Source: Rhodobacterales bacterium
GTDB taxonomy: Bacteria > Pseudomonadota > Alphaproteobacteria > Rhodobacterales > Rhodobacteraceae
Length of the DNA: 6,425 bases
Reading direction: 5' to 3'
NCBI GenBank assembly: GCA_013298675.1
Contig: JAAFIJ010000122.1
Span: 1 to 6,425 of the forward strand
Position numbers and translations under genes: made by a program. Shown here in pieces: positions 1 through 6,072 of this stretch; the stretch's first letter is position 1, and each line of letters begins with the position of its first letter. The notes under the pieces were generated by a model. The model worked only from the letters and a program-made list of their open reading frames with translations, was not told the origin of the DNA and made no database searches.

Positions 1-1632
1 ACAGCTGCCCGCATTCCGGCGTCCGGTCCCTCGCTTGGCGCGCTGTGCAGACAGATTGAATCGATGCGCAAACCAGTGATCGCGGCCATGCATGGCCACG
101 CGATTGGCGAGGGGTTGGAGCTTTGTCTTGCGTGCCACTACAGGCTTGCAGATGACACGGCGCATTTGGCTTTTCCTGCGGTTACCTTTGGCATGCTGCC
201 CAGTGGGGGTGCAACACAACGATTGCCACGTTTGGTGGGGGCAGAGCAGGCGCTGCGGCTATTGCTGGATGCCCAACCAATTGGTGCAGGACGCGCCATG
301 CGGATTGGTTTGATTGATGAGGTGGTACCAGCAACCGAGATGGCAACCGGTGCTGGGTCTGGGGTTTTGGAACGGGCGGTTTCGCGGGCAGCAAATGGGG
401 TTGCGTTGCGGCGCACGATGGCCTGCAGGGATGGTCTGCGCGATTCCAAGACCTATTTTTCCATTGTCAGCGATGAAAGGGCGCGCGCCGAAGGGCTGCG
501 CAATGACGTCTGGGCCCGTATCGTCGATTGTGTCGAGGCGGCAGCTTTGTTGTCGCCAGATCAGGGTTTGGAATTCGAAACCTTTGCCGCGCAAGAACTT
601 GCTGGCAGCGATGCGTCAAAGGCGCTGCGCCACGCGTTCGTTTCTGAACGCCGCGCAACGCGCCCTCCCGCGCTGCCCAAGACGACCCCGACCGTTTCCC
701 TTTCATCCGTCGCCATATGGGGGGCAAGCGATTTTGCAATTGAGATTGCGTATCAATCCTTGTCCGCAGGCTTGGCTGTTGTGATGGCCGACCCACGGCG
801 AGAGGCATTGGACAAATTCACATCCGAACTGACCAAACGGCAAACCGCCGCGGTTCATGACGGGCGGATGTCTTTGCAGGCGCAACAGGCGGATTTCATT
901 AGGTTAAAGGTAACGCGCAGACCCGAAGACTTTGGAAGCGCTGACATCGTTTTTGTCAGTGCAAGTGCGCCCCCTTTGCCCCCGGGCCTTTATGAGACGC
1001 GTATAATTCTGCAAGGGGGCGGCGGCCCCGGCATCGATAGCGGGGTAGTTGCCGTCAATGCTGCACTTGCATCTGGGTTGATGTGTGAAGTCACTTTCGG
1101 TCTTGATGCATCGCCCACCAAGCGCCGCATTGCGCATGACTTTGCGCGCAAACTGAAATGGAAGACCATAGAGGTCGGTCCGGGTGGTCCAATAGAGTTG
1201 CGCTTGCGTCAAAATCTGTCTGCGGTCATTGGCCATCTCGGTCAAATCGGCCAGTCGCGAGAGGCGGTTTCACAAGCATTGCTCGGGTTTGGCATTGGAG
1301 TGACGATGCGGTCGCGCGCAAACCCAATGCCTGCCATGGGGGGACTGATCAACCTGTCAATCTGTGCGGGCATGGCGAATGAGGGTTTTCGGATGCTAGA
1401 GGAAGGGGTTGCGAAACGTCCCCTTGATATTGATGTCGTCGCGGTGCTGACGGGTTTCTTTCCAAAGTGGCATGGCGGCCCGATGTTTTGGGCACAAAAG
1501 ACCGGTTTGCTTGGCTTGCGCGCACAGCTTGCGGCCCTCGCTGTTTCAGCGCCTGAACTTTTTACCCCAGCCCCTCTGTTGGGCCGTATGATTTCAGAAA
1601 ACATCACCCTTGCGATGCTGAACAATCCGTGA
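1..1632 (+). CDS. FadB/FadJ-like enoyl-CoA hydratase / 3-hydroxyacyl-CoA dehydrogenase fusion, 5'-truncated by the window, active sites degraded
   Basis: The frame is open from base 1 and the true start lies upstream; the ATG at 64 is internal. About 543 residues are visible. Numbering from the codon at 64, the crotonase core spans about residues 1-120 (KPVIAAMHG, then GEGLELCLACHYRLA, then LPSGGATQRLPRLVG). A linker follows, then a dehydrogenase-like half from about 215. The C-terminal 3HCDH domain is the best preserved part (NEGFRMLEEG at 439-448, GGPMFWA at 471-477, TPAPLLGRM at 501-509). Family enzymes hydrate enoyl-CoA and then oxidise 3-hydroxyacyl-CoA with NAD in cytosolic beta-oxidation. 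Several hallmark residues are missing: the second crotonase glutamate is Ala39, the GxGxxG NAD loop reads GASDFA (220-225), and the HFFSP and GNR motifs are not recognisable. The protein would be somewhat shorter than the usual ~700 residues. The fold assignment is firm. Whether it is active is doubtful; it may be a diverged paralogue with another role. Confidence 0.85.
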   Translation, partial: TAARIPASGPSLGALCRQIESMRKPVIAAMHGHAIGEGLELCLACHYRLADDTAHLAFPAVTFGMLPSGGATQRLPRLVGAEQALRLLLDAQPIGAGRAMRIGLIDEVVPATEMATGAGSGVLERAVSRAANGVALRRTMACRDGLRDSKTYFSIVSDERARAEGLRNDVWARIVDCVEAAALLSPDQGLEFETFAAQELAGSDASKALRHAFVSERRATRPPALPKTTPTVSLSSVAIWGASDFAIEIAYQSLSAGLAVVMADPRREALDKFTSELTKRQTAAVHDGRMSLQAQQADFIRLKVTRRPEDFGSADIVFVSASAPPLPPGLYETRIILQGGGGPGIDSGVVAVNAALASGLMCEVTFGLDASPTKRRIAHDFARKLKWKTIEVGPGGPIELRLRQNLSAVIGHLGQIGQSREAVSQALLGFGIGVTMRSRANPMPAMGGLINLSICAGMANEGFRMLEEGVAKRPLDIDVVAVLTGFFPKWHGGPMFWAQKTGLLGLRAQLAALAVSAPELFTPAPLLGRMISENITLAMLNNP

Positions 1633-1668
1633 CTGGCGGCGCAAAGACGGCGAGATCGATTGGTCCTG

Positions 1669-1884
1669 TTACGACATCACCAGCGCCATGACGACCACCA
1701 TCAGCCCCAGTCCCGATACGGCCAGCGCCGCCATGTTCAAGGCGACAGCCCGTTGCATTCCAGCACGCAGGTCCTGATCGTTCAGGTTCTGGCGGCGCAA
1801 ACCGATCACCATCTTGATACAATAGGCCAAGGCGGCAACACCCAAAAGCGTCAGCCCGACACCAATCCAAAGTAAATATGCCAT
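1669..1884 (-). CDS. Small two-helix inner-membrane protein, function unknown
   Basis: This is a 71-residue protein read from the ATG complement at 1882-1884 to TAA at 1669-1671. Two hydrophobic segments are clear, about residues 4-28 and 47-70. They are separated by a polar, Arg/Gln/Asp-rich connector (RRQNLNDQDLR at 30-40), which suggests a helical hairpin in the inner membrane. The frame stays open upstream to 2175, but that extension runs antisense through gapR and is Ser/Cys-rich with no family character. The ATG at 1884 is preceded by a purine-rich AAAGAGAAA and begins directly with the first membrane helix, so I chose it. The gene converges with the acyl-CoA gene (36 bases between stops) and is divergent from gapR. 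I recognise no named family; it resembles the small conserved hypothetical membrane proteins of Rhodobacteraceae. It could be a minor membrane-complex subunit, but nothing here shows that. Confidence 0.6.
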   Translation of the reverse strand: MAYLLWIGVGLTLLGVAALAYCIKMVIGLRRQNLNDQDLRAGMQRAVALNMAALAVSGLGLMVVVMALVMS

Positions 1885-1922
1885 CGGTTTCTCTTTGTAG
1901 ATCCGCTGTTGCGTCGAGCTTT

Positions 1923-1951
1923 CTTTTATCGATGTGCGGTTTCCAGCACAA
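1923..1951 (-). promoter_or_regulatory. Candidate promoter for the small membrane protein
   Basis: On the minus strand a TTGTGC (complement of 1946-1951) is followed after 17 bases by TAAAAG (complement of 1923-1928). This is a reasonable -35/-10 pair for a housekeeping sigma factor. It would start transcription near 1916, about 30 bases before the ATG at 1884. It was found by eye and neither box is perfect. Confidence 0.35.
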
Positions 1952-1977
1952 GCAGACGAAACGGCGCGCGCTGATGC

Positions 1978-2006
1978 TTGAATGTGCCCCTGCGCATGGG
2001 TTAGGA
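1978..2006 (+). promoter_or_regulatory. Weak candidate promoter for gapR
   Basis: TTGAAT at 1978-1983 is followed after 17 bases by GTTAGG (2001-2006), a poor -10. It is placed correctly for gapR (ATG at 2045) and lies in the gap shared with the divergent membrane-protein gene. The -35 is good and the -10 weak, so the exact site is uncertain. Confidence 0.2.
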
Positions 2007-2044
2007 AGACGGCCACATCAACCCATCCCTTCAACGAGGCCGAT

Positions 2045-2299
2045 ATGAGCAGCTCCCCCGATGCATATTCAGTAACCGCGGACGAGCTTCGCCAGTTTAT
2101 CGAGCGTTTTGAACAGCTTGAATCCGAAAAGAAGGATGTTGCCGAGCAGCAAAAAGAGGTGATGGCCGAGGCCAAGGGCCGTGGTTATGACACCAAAGTG
2201 ATGAAGCAGATTATTGCCCTGCGCAAACGCAAGCCCGACGATATTGCCGAAGAAGAGGCAGTGCTTGAAATGTACATGGCTGCCTTGGGCATGAAGTGA
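2045..2299 (+). CDS. gapR: GapR family (DUF2312) nucleoid-associated DNA-binding protein
   Basis: The product is 84 residues, close to the ~89 of Caulobacter GapR. Family members are small, dimerising or tetramerising helical proteins that clamp overtwisted AT-rich DNA ahead of forks and transcription units and stimulate type II topoisomerases. A long amphipathic, coiled-coil-like helix spans about residues 11-43 (ELRQFIERFEQLESEKK, then EQQKEVMAEAKG). It is followed by the family signature GRGYDTKVMKQIIALRKRK (45-63), which is rich in DNA-contacting Lys and Arg, and a C-terminal helix ending EMYMAALG (75-82). The frame also opens at an ATG at 1982, but the extra 21 residues (Cys, Trp, Arg, Thr) look nothing like the family. 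The ATG at 2045 has a GAGG about seven bases upstream and gives the usual length. The gene is apparently monocistronic, with divergent and convergent neighbours. The family call is strong; the role is taken from Caulobacter. Confidence 0.93.
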   Translation: MSSSPDAYSVTADELRQFIERFEQLESEKKDVAEQQKEVMAEAKGRGYDTKVMKQIIALRKRKPDDIAEEEAVLEMYMAALGMK

Positions 2300-2312
2300 C
2301 CCATATGAAACG

Positions 2313-2346
2313 ATCGGCAGCGCGCCTTTGCGCTTGCGCTGCCGGT
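2313..2346 (+). terminator. Strong inverted repeat between convergent stops; possible bidirectional terminator
   Basis: CGGCAGCGC (2315-2323) pairs perfectly with GCGCTGCCG (2336-2344) around a 12-base loop. A flanking U-G and A-U pair can extend the stem to 11. It begins 13 bases after the gapR stop and lies before the stop of the facing gene at 2387. There is no T-run on either side, so it is not a classical intrinsic terminator. It could still cause pausing, protect 3' ends, or separate the two convergent transcripts. Confidence 0.45.
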
Positions 2347-2386
2347 GACCAGCTTTGCCGCGATGTGACCCGGCAGCGTTGATGAC

Positions 2387-3259
2387 TTAGGGTGCCAGAA
2401 ATGTAATCTCGCTCATCTGGGCGATGATGGCCACGTCGTCGGCATAGTTTTCGGACAACTCTTGGACCATGTCTTCGGTCCAACCGGGCATTTCCACCTC
2501 AACTTCGACCTTTTCTGGCAAGGCAAACTTGTCAAGAAACGCCGCAACGATCTTGCGGCGTTGTTCAATGGATTGGTTGGGCCGATTGTCCAGATAGTCT
2601 TCCAGCCGGGTCATGCCCTCAGGTGACATGATAGAACTTAGCAAGTCTTGTTCACCCGCAAAAACCGTTTCGCGCGGCAGGCCTGTTACGGCACGCAAAA
2701 TCTCTGGCCAAATCAGGGGCGTATCTTCATCGCACCAGACAGTCAGGTTCGCGTCTGGGTTGGCCGTCAAGATGCGATCAATCACATCGGTCCAATTCAG
2801 ATCGAACAGGTCGGCACCAGCAAGGAACTCCGCGTAATTTGGTGACCCCATGCGTTGATAGAGCGCGGGCAGAAAGCTTGCAGGATTGCGTATGGCAAGA
2901 AAGAATTCTGCCTCAATATCGGGGAAAATCTGCGAAAAGGCGCGCACCCGCTCGCCTGCGGCGGGGTAGAGCGTGTTCTTCAAAACCCAAGGCGGCAAGG
3001 ACAAAAAGCTGTCCCAACTTAGGATCAGCCGTTCAGCGCTGCCTTCTTCCATGATCTGGTCCAAGATGATGGCCTGCTTGTCGGTAGAGGCCGCAGTTCC
3101 CTTTAGCTCTACCGCCGTATCGCGCAACAGGTTGCGATAGCGTTTGGGCCCCGGAACCGCGACACCCTGCTTTGACAAAAGGTCGCGGTTTTTCAACAGG
3201 CAACGCAAAAGGCGCTCTTCGTCGGTAAAATGAGCCCCGAGATGATAGGCAATCCGCAT
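2387..3259 (-). CDS. Sulfotransferase-like P-loop-fold protein with degenerate cofactor motifs, hypothetical
   Basis: This is a 290-residue protein, ATG complement at 3257-3259, TAA at 2387-2389. No signal peptide or membrane segment is visible, so it is probably cytosolic. The N-terminus MRIAYHLGAHFTDEERLLR lies where sulfotransferases carry the PAPS-binding loop (typically HIGxxKTGTT). Here HLGAH is kept but the Lys-Thr-Gly-Thr part is replaced by FTDEE. RNPASFLPALYQ (124-135) resembles the second PAPS-contacting motif (RNPxxRxxSxY). The C-terminus (about 258-288, ending YADDVAIIAQMSEITFL) has the look of the family's terminal helix. The reading frame is open far upstream to 4036, but that part is antisense to the permease. 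Starting at 3259 gives the characteristic N-terminus and leaves a GGA about eight bases upstream. The fold assignment is inference from motif resemblance; transferase activity seems unlikely without the loop lysine. It is divergent from the permease gene and convergent with gapR. Confidence 0.75.
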   Translation of the reverse strand: MRIAYHLGAHFTDEERLLRCLLKNRDLLSKQGVAVPGPKRYRNLLRDTAVELKGTAASTDKQAIILDQIMEEGSAERLILSWDSFLSLPPWVLKNTLYPAAGERVRAFSQIFPDIEAEFFLAIRNPASFLPALYQRMGSPNYAEFLAGADLFDLNWTDVIDRILTANPDANLTVWCDEDTPLIWPEILRAVTGLPRETVFAGEQDLLSSIMSPEGMTRLEDYLDNRPNQSIEQRRKIVAAFLDKFALPEKVEVEVEMPGWTEDMVQELSENYADDVAIIAQMSEITFLAP

Positions 3260-3278
3260 GTTTTTCCATTCGGAACAG

Positions 3279-3303
3279 GTGTTTTCAACACTTACTTTAT
3301 AGT
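3279..3303. promoter_or_regulatory. Divergent promoter/operator region between the sulfotransferase-like gene and the permease
   Basis: A short palindrome, GTGTT-TTC-AACAC, occupies 3279-3291. Immediately beside it are overlapping -10 candidates on opposite strands: TATAGT on plus (3298-3303) and TATAAA on minus (complement of 3296-3301). Neither has a convincing -35 at the right spacing. The palindrome would fall between -35 and -10 of the plus promoter and around the start site of the minus promoter, a position suited to a repressor. No Fur, RirA or iron-rhodo box could be identified with confidence. Confidence 0.35.
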
Positions 3304-3373
3304 GGCTTTTCTGGACAGCGAAACAGCTTTCCTGTAGTGCGGGTAAATGTTTGCCAAGCAAAAGAGTCGGAAT

Positions 3374-5014
3374 ATGGGCTGGACCGCGAAGTTTCGCGGC
3401 TTGAGAGGCTGGACATTTGGGGCGATTGCCATCGCGATCGTCGTAATATCCCCGATTTTTTCGGTGCTTTGGTTGGCGTTTCATCCGGTCGAGAACATCT
3501 GGCCACATCTGATGGCCAGCGTGATGCCGCGTTACATGGCAACGACGTTTCAATTGATGCTTGGGGTGGGCTTGCTTGCAGTCGTAATGGGGACGGTGCC
3601 GGCTTGGCTGACCAGCTTGTATGATTTTCCAGGGCGCAGGTTTCTGGACTATGCGTTGTTTTTTCCACTCGCGATTCCCGCCTATGTGGGGGCCTATGCG
3701 CTTGTGGATTTTTTGGAATACGCAGGGCCTTTGCAGTCTGCGATTCGCACTACCTTTGGGTGGAAAGATGCGCGCGACTATTGGTTTCCAGAGATCCGCA
3801 GCGTTTGGCTCGCGTCTCTGGTGCTGGGATCGGCGCTCTATCCCTACGTGTATTTGTTGGCGAGAGCGGCCTTTCGCGGGCAATCTGGCGGCGCATATGA
3901 GGTTGCACGTGCCTTGGGGCAGGGGCCTTGGGGAGTTTTCTGGTGTCTTGGCCTGCCCTTGGCGCGGCCTGCGATTGCCACAGGTGTCGCGCTTGTCATG
4001 ATGGAAACCGTGGCTGATTTCGGCACAGTTCAGCATTTTGGTGTTCAGACCCTGACGACAGGCGTCTTTTCAACCTGGCTGAACGGGAACAATGCGGGCG
4101 GCGCTGCGCAAATTTCCTGTGTTATTTTGACGGTAATTCTGATCCTCGTGGCAATGGAGCGCAAAGGCAGACGCAACGCGCGCTTTTATGCAGCGTCGCG
4201 GGCGTCAAGGCCAGTGGTGCGCCACACCCTTTCAAGCAGGGGGTCTGCTTTGGCCGTTTTTGCTTGCTCCATTCCTGTGCTGCTTGGCTTTGTTTTGCCG
4301 CTAGGCGTGATGGCAGCACATGCTTTTTCCAACCTCAACGTCTGGGTGTCACCGGGGCTGTTCGATGCGGCGTTTAATACTGTCATGGTGGCCGGAACGG
4401 CGTCTCTGGTCACGGTTGGGGCGGCGGTGTTTTTGGTCTATGCGTTGCGACTTGCACCCAGAGGTGTCGCGCGCACGGTCTTACCTTTAACCAGCCTTGG
4501 CTATGCGGCACCAGGTGCGGTTTTGGCGGTGGGCATCTTGATCCCACTCGCAGCACTTGACCATAAACTGGCCGATGCGGTGCAGGCCATGACCGGGGTT
4601 GATCCGGGCCTTTTGCTGACAGGTACCGCGACGGCGATCATTCTGGCCTATGTCGTGCGATTTTTCGGCATCGCCCAAGGGGCGGTTGACACGGCTTTGG
4701 GACGCATCCCGCCGTCTTTGCCGATGGCTGCGCGGTCGCTTGGCCAAACCACAAGCGGTACTTTGCGCCGTGTGCATTTGCCGCTGATTAAGGGGTCACT
4801 TGCCTCGGCCTTGCTGGTGGTGTTCGTCGATTGCGTCAAAGAACTGCCCGCGACCTTGCTGCTGCGCCCGTTCAATTTCAGCACTCTTTCGACTCGCGTC
4901 TACGAAATGGCAAGTCTGGAGCAACTGGATCAAGCGGCCCCTGCCGCACTTTTGGTGATTGGGATGGGCCTGGCGGCGGTGGCTTTGCTCGCACATACGA
5001 CAAGAACGCACTAA
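3374..5014 (+). CDS. Iron(III)-type ABC transporter permease, two-domain (FbpB/SfuB family)
   Basis: The protein is 546 residues and forms both halves of an inner-membrane permease channel. Family members pass ferric iron from a periplasmic binding protein to the cytosol with a separate ATPase. Numbering from Met at 3374, the first helix is about 16-36. The two halves are joined by a basic linker near 262-288. Each half has the EAA loop that docks the ATPase: EVARALGQGPWGVF with LPLARPAI at about 176-201, and MAARSLGQTTSGTL with LPLIKGSL at about 451-476. ALFFPLAIPAYVGAY (94-108), DYWFPEIRS (135-143) and ETVADFGTVQHFGV (211-224) are typical of the FbpB group. An ATG at 3347 in frame would add nine residues; I prefer 3374 because AAGAG lies seven bases before it. 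No binding protein or ATPase gene is adjacent. ThiP-like or other small-anion substrates are less likely alternatives. Confidence 0.9.
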   Translation: MGWTAKFRGLRGWTFGAIAIAIVVISPIFSVLWLAFHPVENIWPHLMASVMPRYMATTFQLMLGVGLLAVVMGTVPAWLTSLYDFPGRRFLDYALFFPLAIPAYVGAYALVDFLEYAGPLQSAIRTTFGWKDARDYWFPEIRSVWLASLVLGSALYPYVYLLARAAFRGQSGGAYEVARALGQGPWGVFWCLGLPLARPAIATGVALVMMETVADFGTVQHFGVQTLTTGVFSTWLNGNNAGGAAQISCVILTVILILVAMERKGRRNARFYAASRASRPVVRHTLSSRGSALAVFACSIPVLLGFVLPLGVMAAHAFSNLNVWVSPGLFDAAFNTVMVAGTASLVTVGAAVFLVYALRLAPRGVARTVLPLTSLGYAAPGAVLAVGILIPLAALDHKLADAVQAMTGVDPGLLLTGTATAIILAYVVRFFGIAQGAVDTALGRIPPSLPMAARSLGQTTSGTLRRVHLPLIKGSLASALLVVFVDCVKELPATLLLRPFNFSTLSTRVYEMASLEQLDQAAPAALLVIGMGLAAVALLAHTTRTH

Positions 5015-5020
5015 ACACAC

Positions 5021-5049
5021 TTGCAGGTTTTGCCCGACACCGTTATTTG
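5021..5049 (+). promoter_or_regulatory. Candidate promoter for tRNA-Thr
   Basis: TTGCAG (5021-5026) is followed after 17 bases by TATTTG (5044-5049), or after 16 by TTATTT. It begins six bases after the permease stop and would start transcription only a few bases before the mature tRNA at 5060. This gives the tRNA its own promoter; read-through from the permease is also possible. Confidence 0.4.
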
Positions 5050-5059
5050 AAGCCTCACT

Positions 5060-5135
5060 GCCCTTATAGCTCAGCTGGTAGAGCACCTGATTTGTAATCA
5101 GGGGGTCTCGGGTTCAAATCCTGATGGGGGCACCA
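5060..5135 (+). tRNA. tRNA-Thr (anticodon TGT)
   Basis: The 76-base cloverleaf is complete. The seven-base acceptor stem is GCCCTTA with TGGGGGC, including two G-U pairs. The D stem is GCTC/GAGC around AGCTGGTA. The anticodon stem is CCTGA/TCAGG around TTTGTAA, which puts anticodon TGT at 5093-5095 and reads ACA (and related) threonine codons. The T loop carries the standard TTCAAAT. The discriminator is A and the CCA end is encoded at 5133-5135. No partial copy of the 3' half of the tRNA occurs nearby, so there is no sign that an element integrated here. No clear T-tailed terminator follows. Confidence 0.97.
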
Positions 5136-5232
5136 TTTCCTTATAGTTAAGACGCTTCTTGCGGCCAACGGTGGGCAGTTTCGTTAGGCAATGCTAGGGT
5201 TTACCTTAGATCAGGCATGCAAAGGATAGATC

Positions 5233-5976
5233 GTGGATCATCAAGGCGTTATCGTTGTGACGGGTGCGGGTTCGGGCATTGGGCGTGCCACGGCGCAGAC
5301 ATTTCTTCAGGCGGGATGGAACGTGGCACTGGCGGGGCGCCGGGTTGAACCGCTTGAAGAGAGCGCCTTGGGGGCCGAAAATGCCATAGTGCACGCCTGT
5401 GATGTGGGCGACGCTGCCTCTGTCGCCGGGCTGTTTTCCGCTGTGGTTGCCAAATGGGGCCGTGTGGATGTCTTGTTCAACAATGCCGGCGTTTCTGCCC
5501 CAGCGGCCGCGATTGACGAGATCGATGTTGACCGCTGGCTGGACGTTTGTCGTACCAATATCACCGGCAGTTTTCTATGTGCCCGCGCCGCCTTTGCGGT
5601 GATGCGCGTGCAAGCGCCTATGGGTGGGCGGATCATCAACAATGGATCGATCTCGGCCCATGTGCCGCGCCCGGGTTCTGCCCCCTATACGATGTCGAAA
5701 CATGCGGTCACCGGGTTGACGCGCACTTTGGGGTTGGACGGGCGTGCCTACAACATCGCGTGCGGACAAATCGATATCGGCAATGCGCTGACCGATATGG
5801 CACGCAGCTTTCCCCAAGGGGCCAAGCAGGCGGATGGGTCAGTCAAGGCCGAGGCGACGATGGACGTGATGCATGTTGCTCGCGCGGTTTTGCAAATGGC
5901 ACAATTGCCATTGGATGTGAACGTGCCGTTCATGACCCTTATGGCGCGCGATATGCCTTATATTGGTCGCGGCTAA
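5233..5976 (+). CDS. Short-chain dehydrogenase/reductase (SDR, classical type)
   Basis: The product is 247 residues, a typical classical SDR length, and a cytosolic NAD(P)-dependent oxidoreductase of unknown substrate. The Rossmann motif TGAGSGIG is at 10-17 and NNAG at 83-86. The catalytic tetrad is complete: Asn109 (RTNITG), Ser139, Tyr152 and Lys156 (YTMSK). GRR at 35-37, after the second strand, hints at NADP preference, without proof. Where most SDRs have a Pro-Gly loop after the active site, this one reads IACGQIDIGNALTDM (175-189). That pattern and the end (MARDMPYIGRG) seem characteristic of a subfamily seen in Proteobacteria. The start is GTG at 5233, supported by AGGA six bases upstream; the nearest ATG (5217) is out of frame. 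It stands alone between the tRNA and the PHP gene. I could not find a convincing promoter in 5136-5232. Confidence 0.92.
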   Translation: MDHQGVIVVTGAGSGIGRATAQTFLQAGWNVALAGRRVEPLEESALGAENAIVHACDVGDAASVAGLFSAVVAKWGRVDVLFNNAGVSAPAAAIDEIDVDRWLDVCRTNITGSFLCARAAFAVMRVQAPMGGRIINNGSISAHVPRPGSAPYTMSKHAVTGLTRTLGLDGRAYNIACGQIDIGNALTDMARSFPQGAKQADGSVKAEATMDVMHVARAVLQMAQLPLDVNVPFMTLMARDMPYIGRG

Positions 5977-5995
5977 GCTTGTTCGACATGTGTTG

Positions 5996-6029
5996 TGTCA
6001 CTGGACTGTCACCTGCCTTTGGCTATGAT
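5996..6029 (+). promoter_or_regulatory. Candidate promoter with direct repeats upstream of the PHP gene
   Basis: TATGAT at 6024-6029 is a close match to the -10 consensus. TGGACT at 6002-6007, 16 bases upstream, matches four of six -35 positions. TGTCAC occurs twice, at 5996-6001 and 6007-6012, with starts 11 bases apart. The repeats abut the -35 on both sides and could be a binding site for a regulator on one face of the helix. The predicted transcript would start near 6036 and have a leader of about 37 bases. Confidence 0.4.
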
Positions 6030-6072
6030 GCCCCAAAATCGGACTGCCTAAATTCCTAATTGGAGCTGCGAC

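Noticed and set aside
1982..2044. Longer gapR start at the ATG at 1982
   Set aside because: It adds 21 residues unlike any GapR N-terminus and would leave no room for the candidate promoter. The ATG at 2045 has a good ribosome-binding site.
1885..2175. Extension of the small membrane-protein frame to a 168-residue open frame overlapping gapR
   Set aside because: The added residues are antisense to gapR and Ser/Cys-rich. The protein-like part and ribosome-binding sequence begin at 1884.
2305..2382. 25-codon frame (MKRSAARLCACAAG...) right after gapR
   Set aside because: It lacks a ribosome-binding site and most of it is the inverted repeat, so coding is unlikely.
3260..4036. Upstream extension of the minus-strand frame to a 549-residue open frame running antisense through the permease gene
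   Set aside because: The extension is Arg/Pro/His/Gln-rich with no domain character. The permease on the other strand has unmistakable family motifs, and the recognisable protein starts at 3259.
5136..5160. Possible terminator after the tRNA
   Set aside because: No stem with a following T-run is visible.
5060..5232. tRNA-Thr as an integration site for a mobile element
   Set aside because: There is no duplicated tRNA 3' segment, no integrase, and no change in composition downstream.
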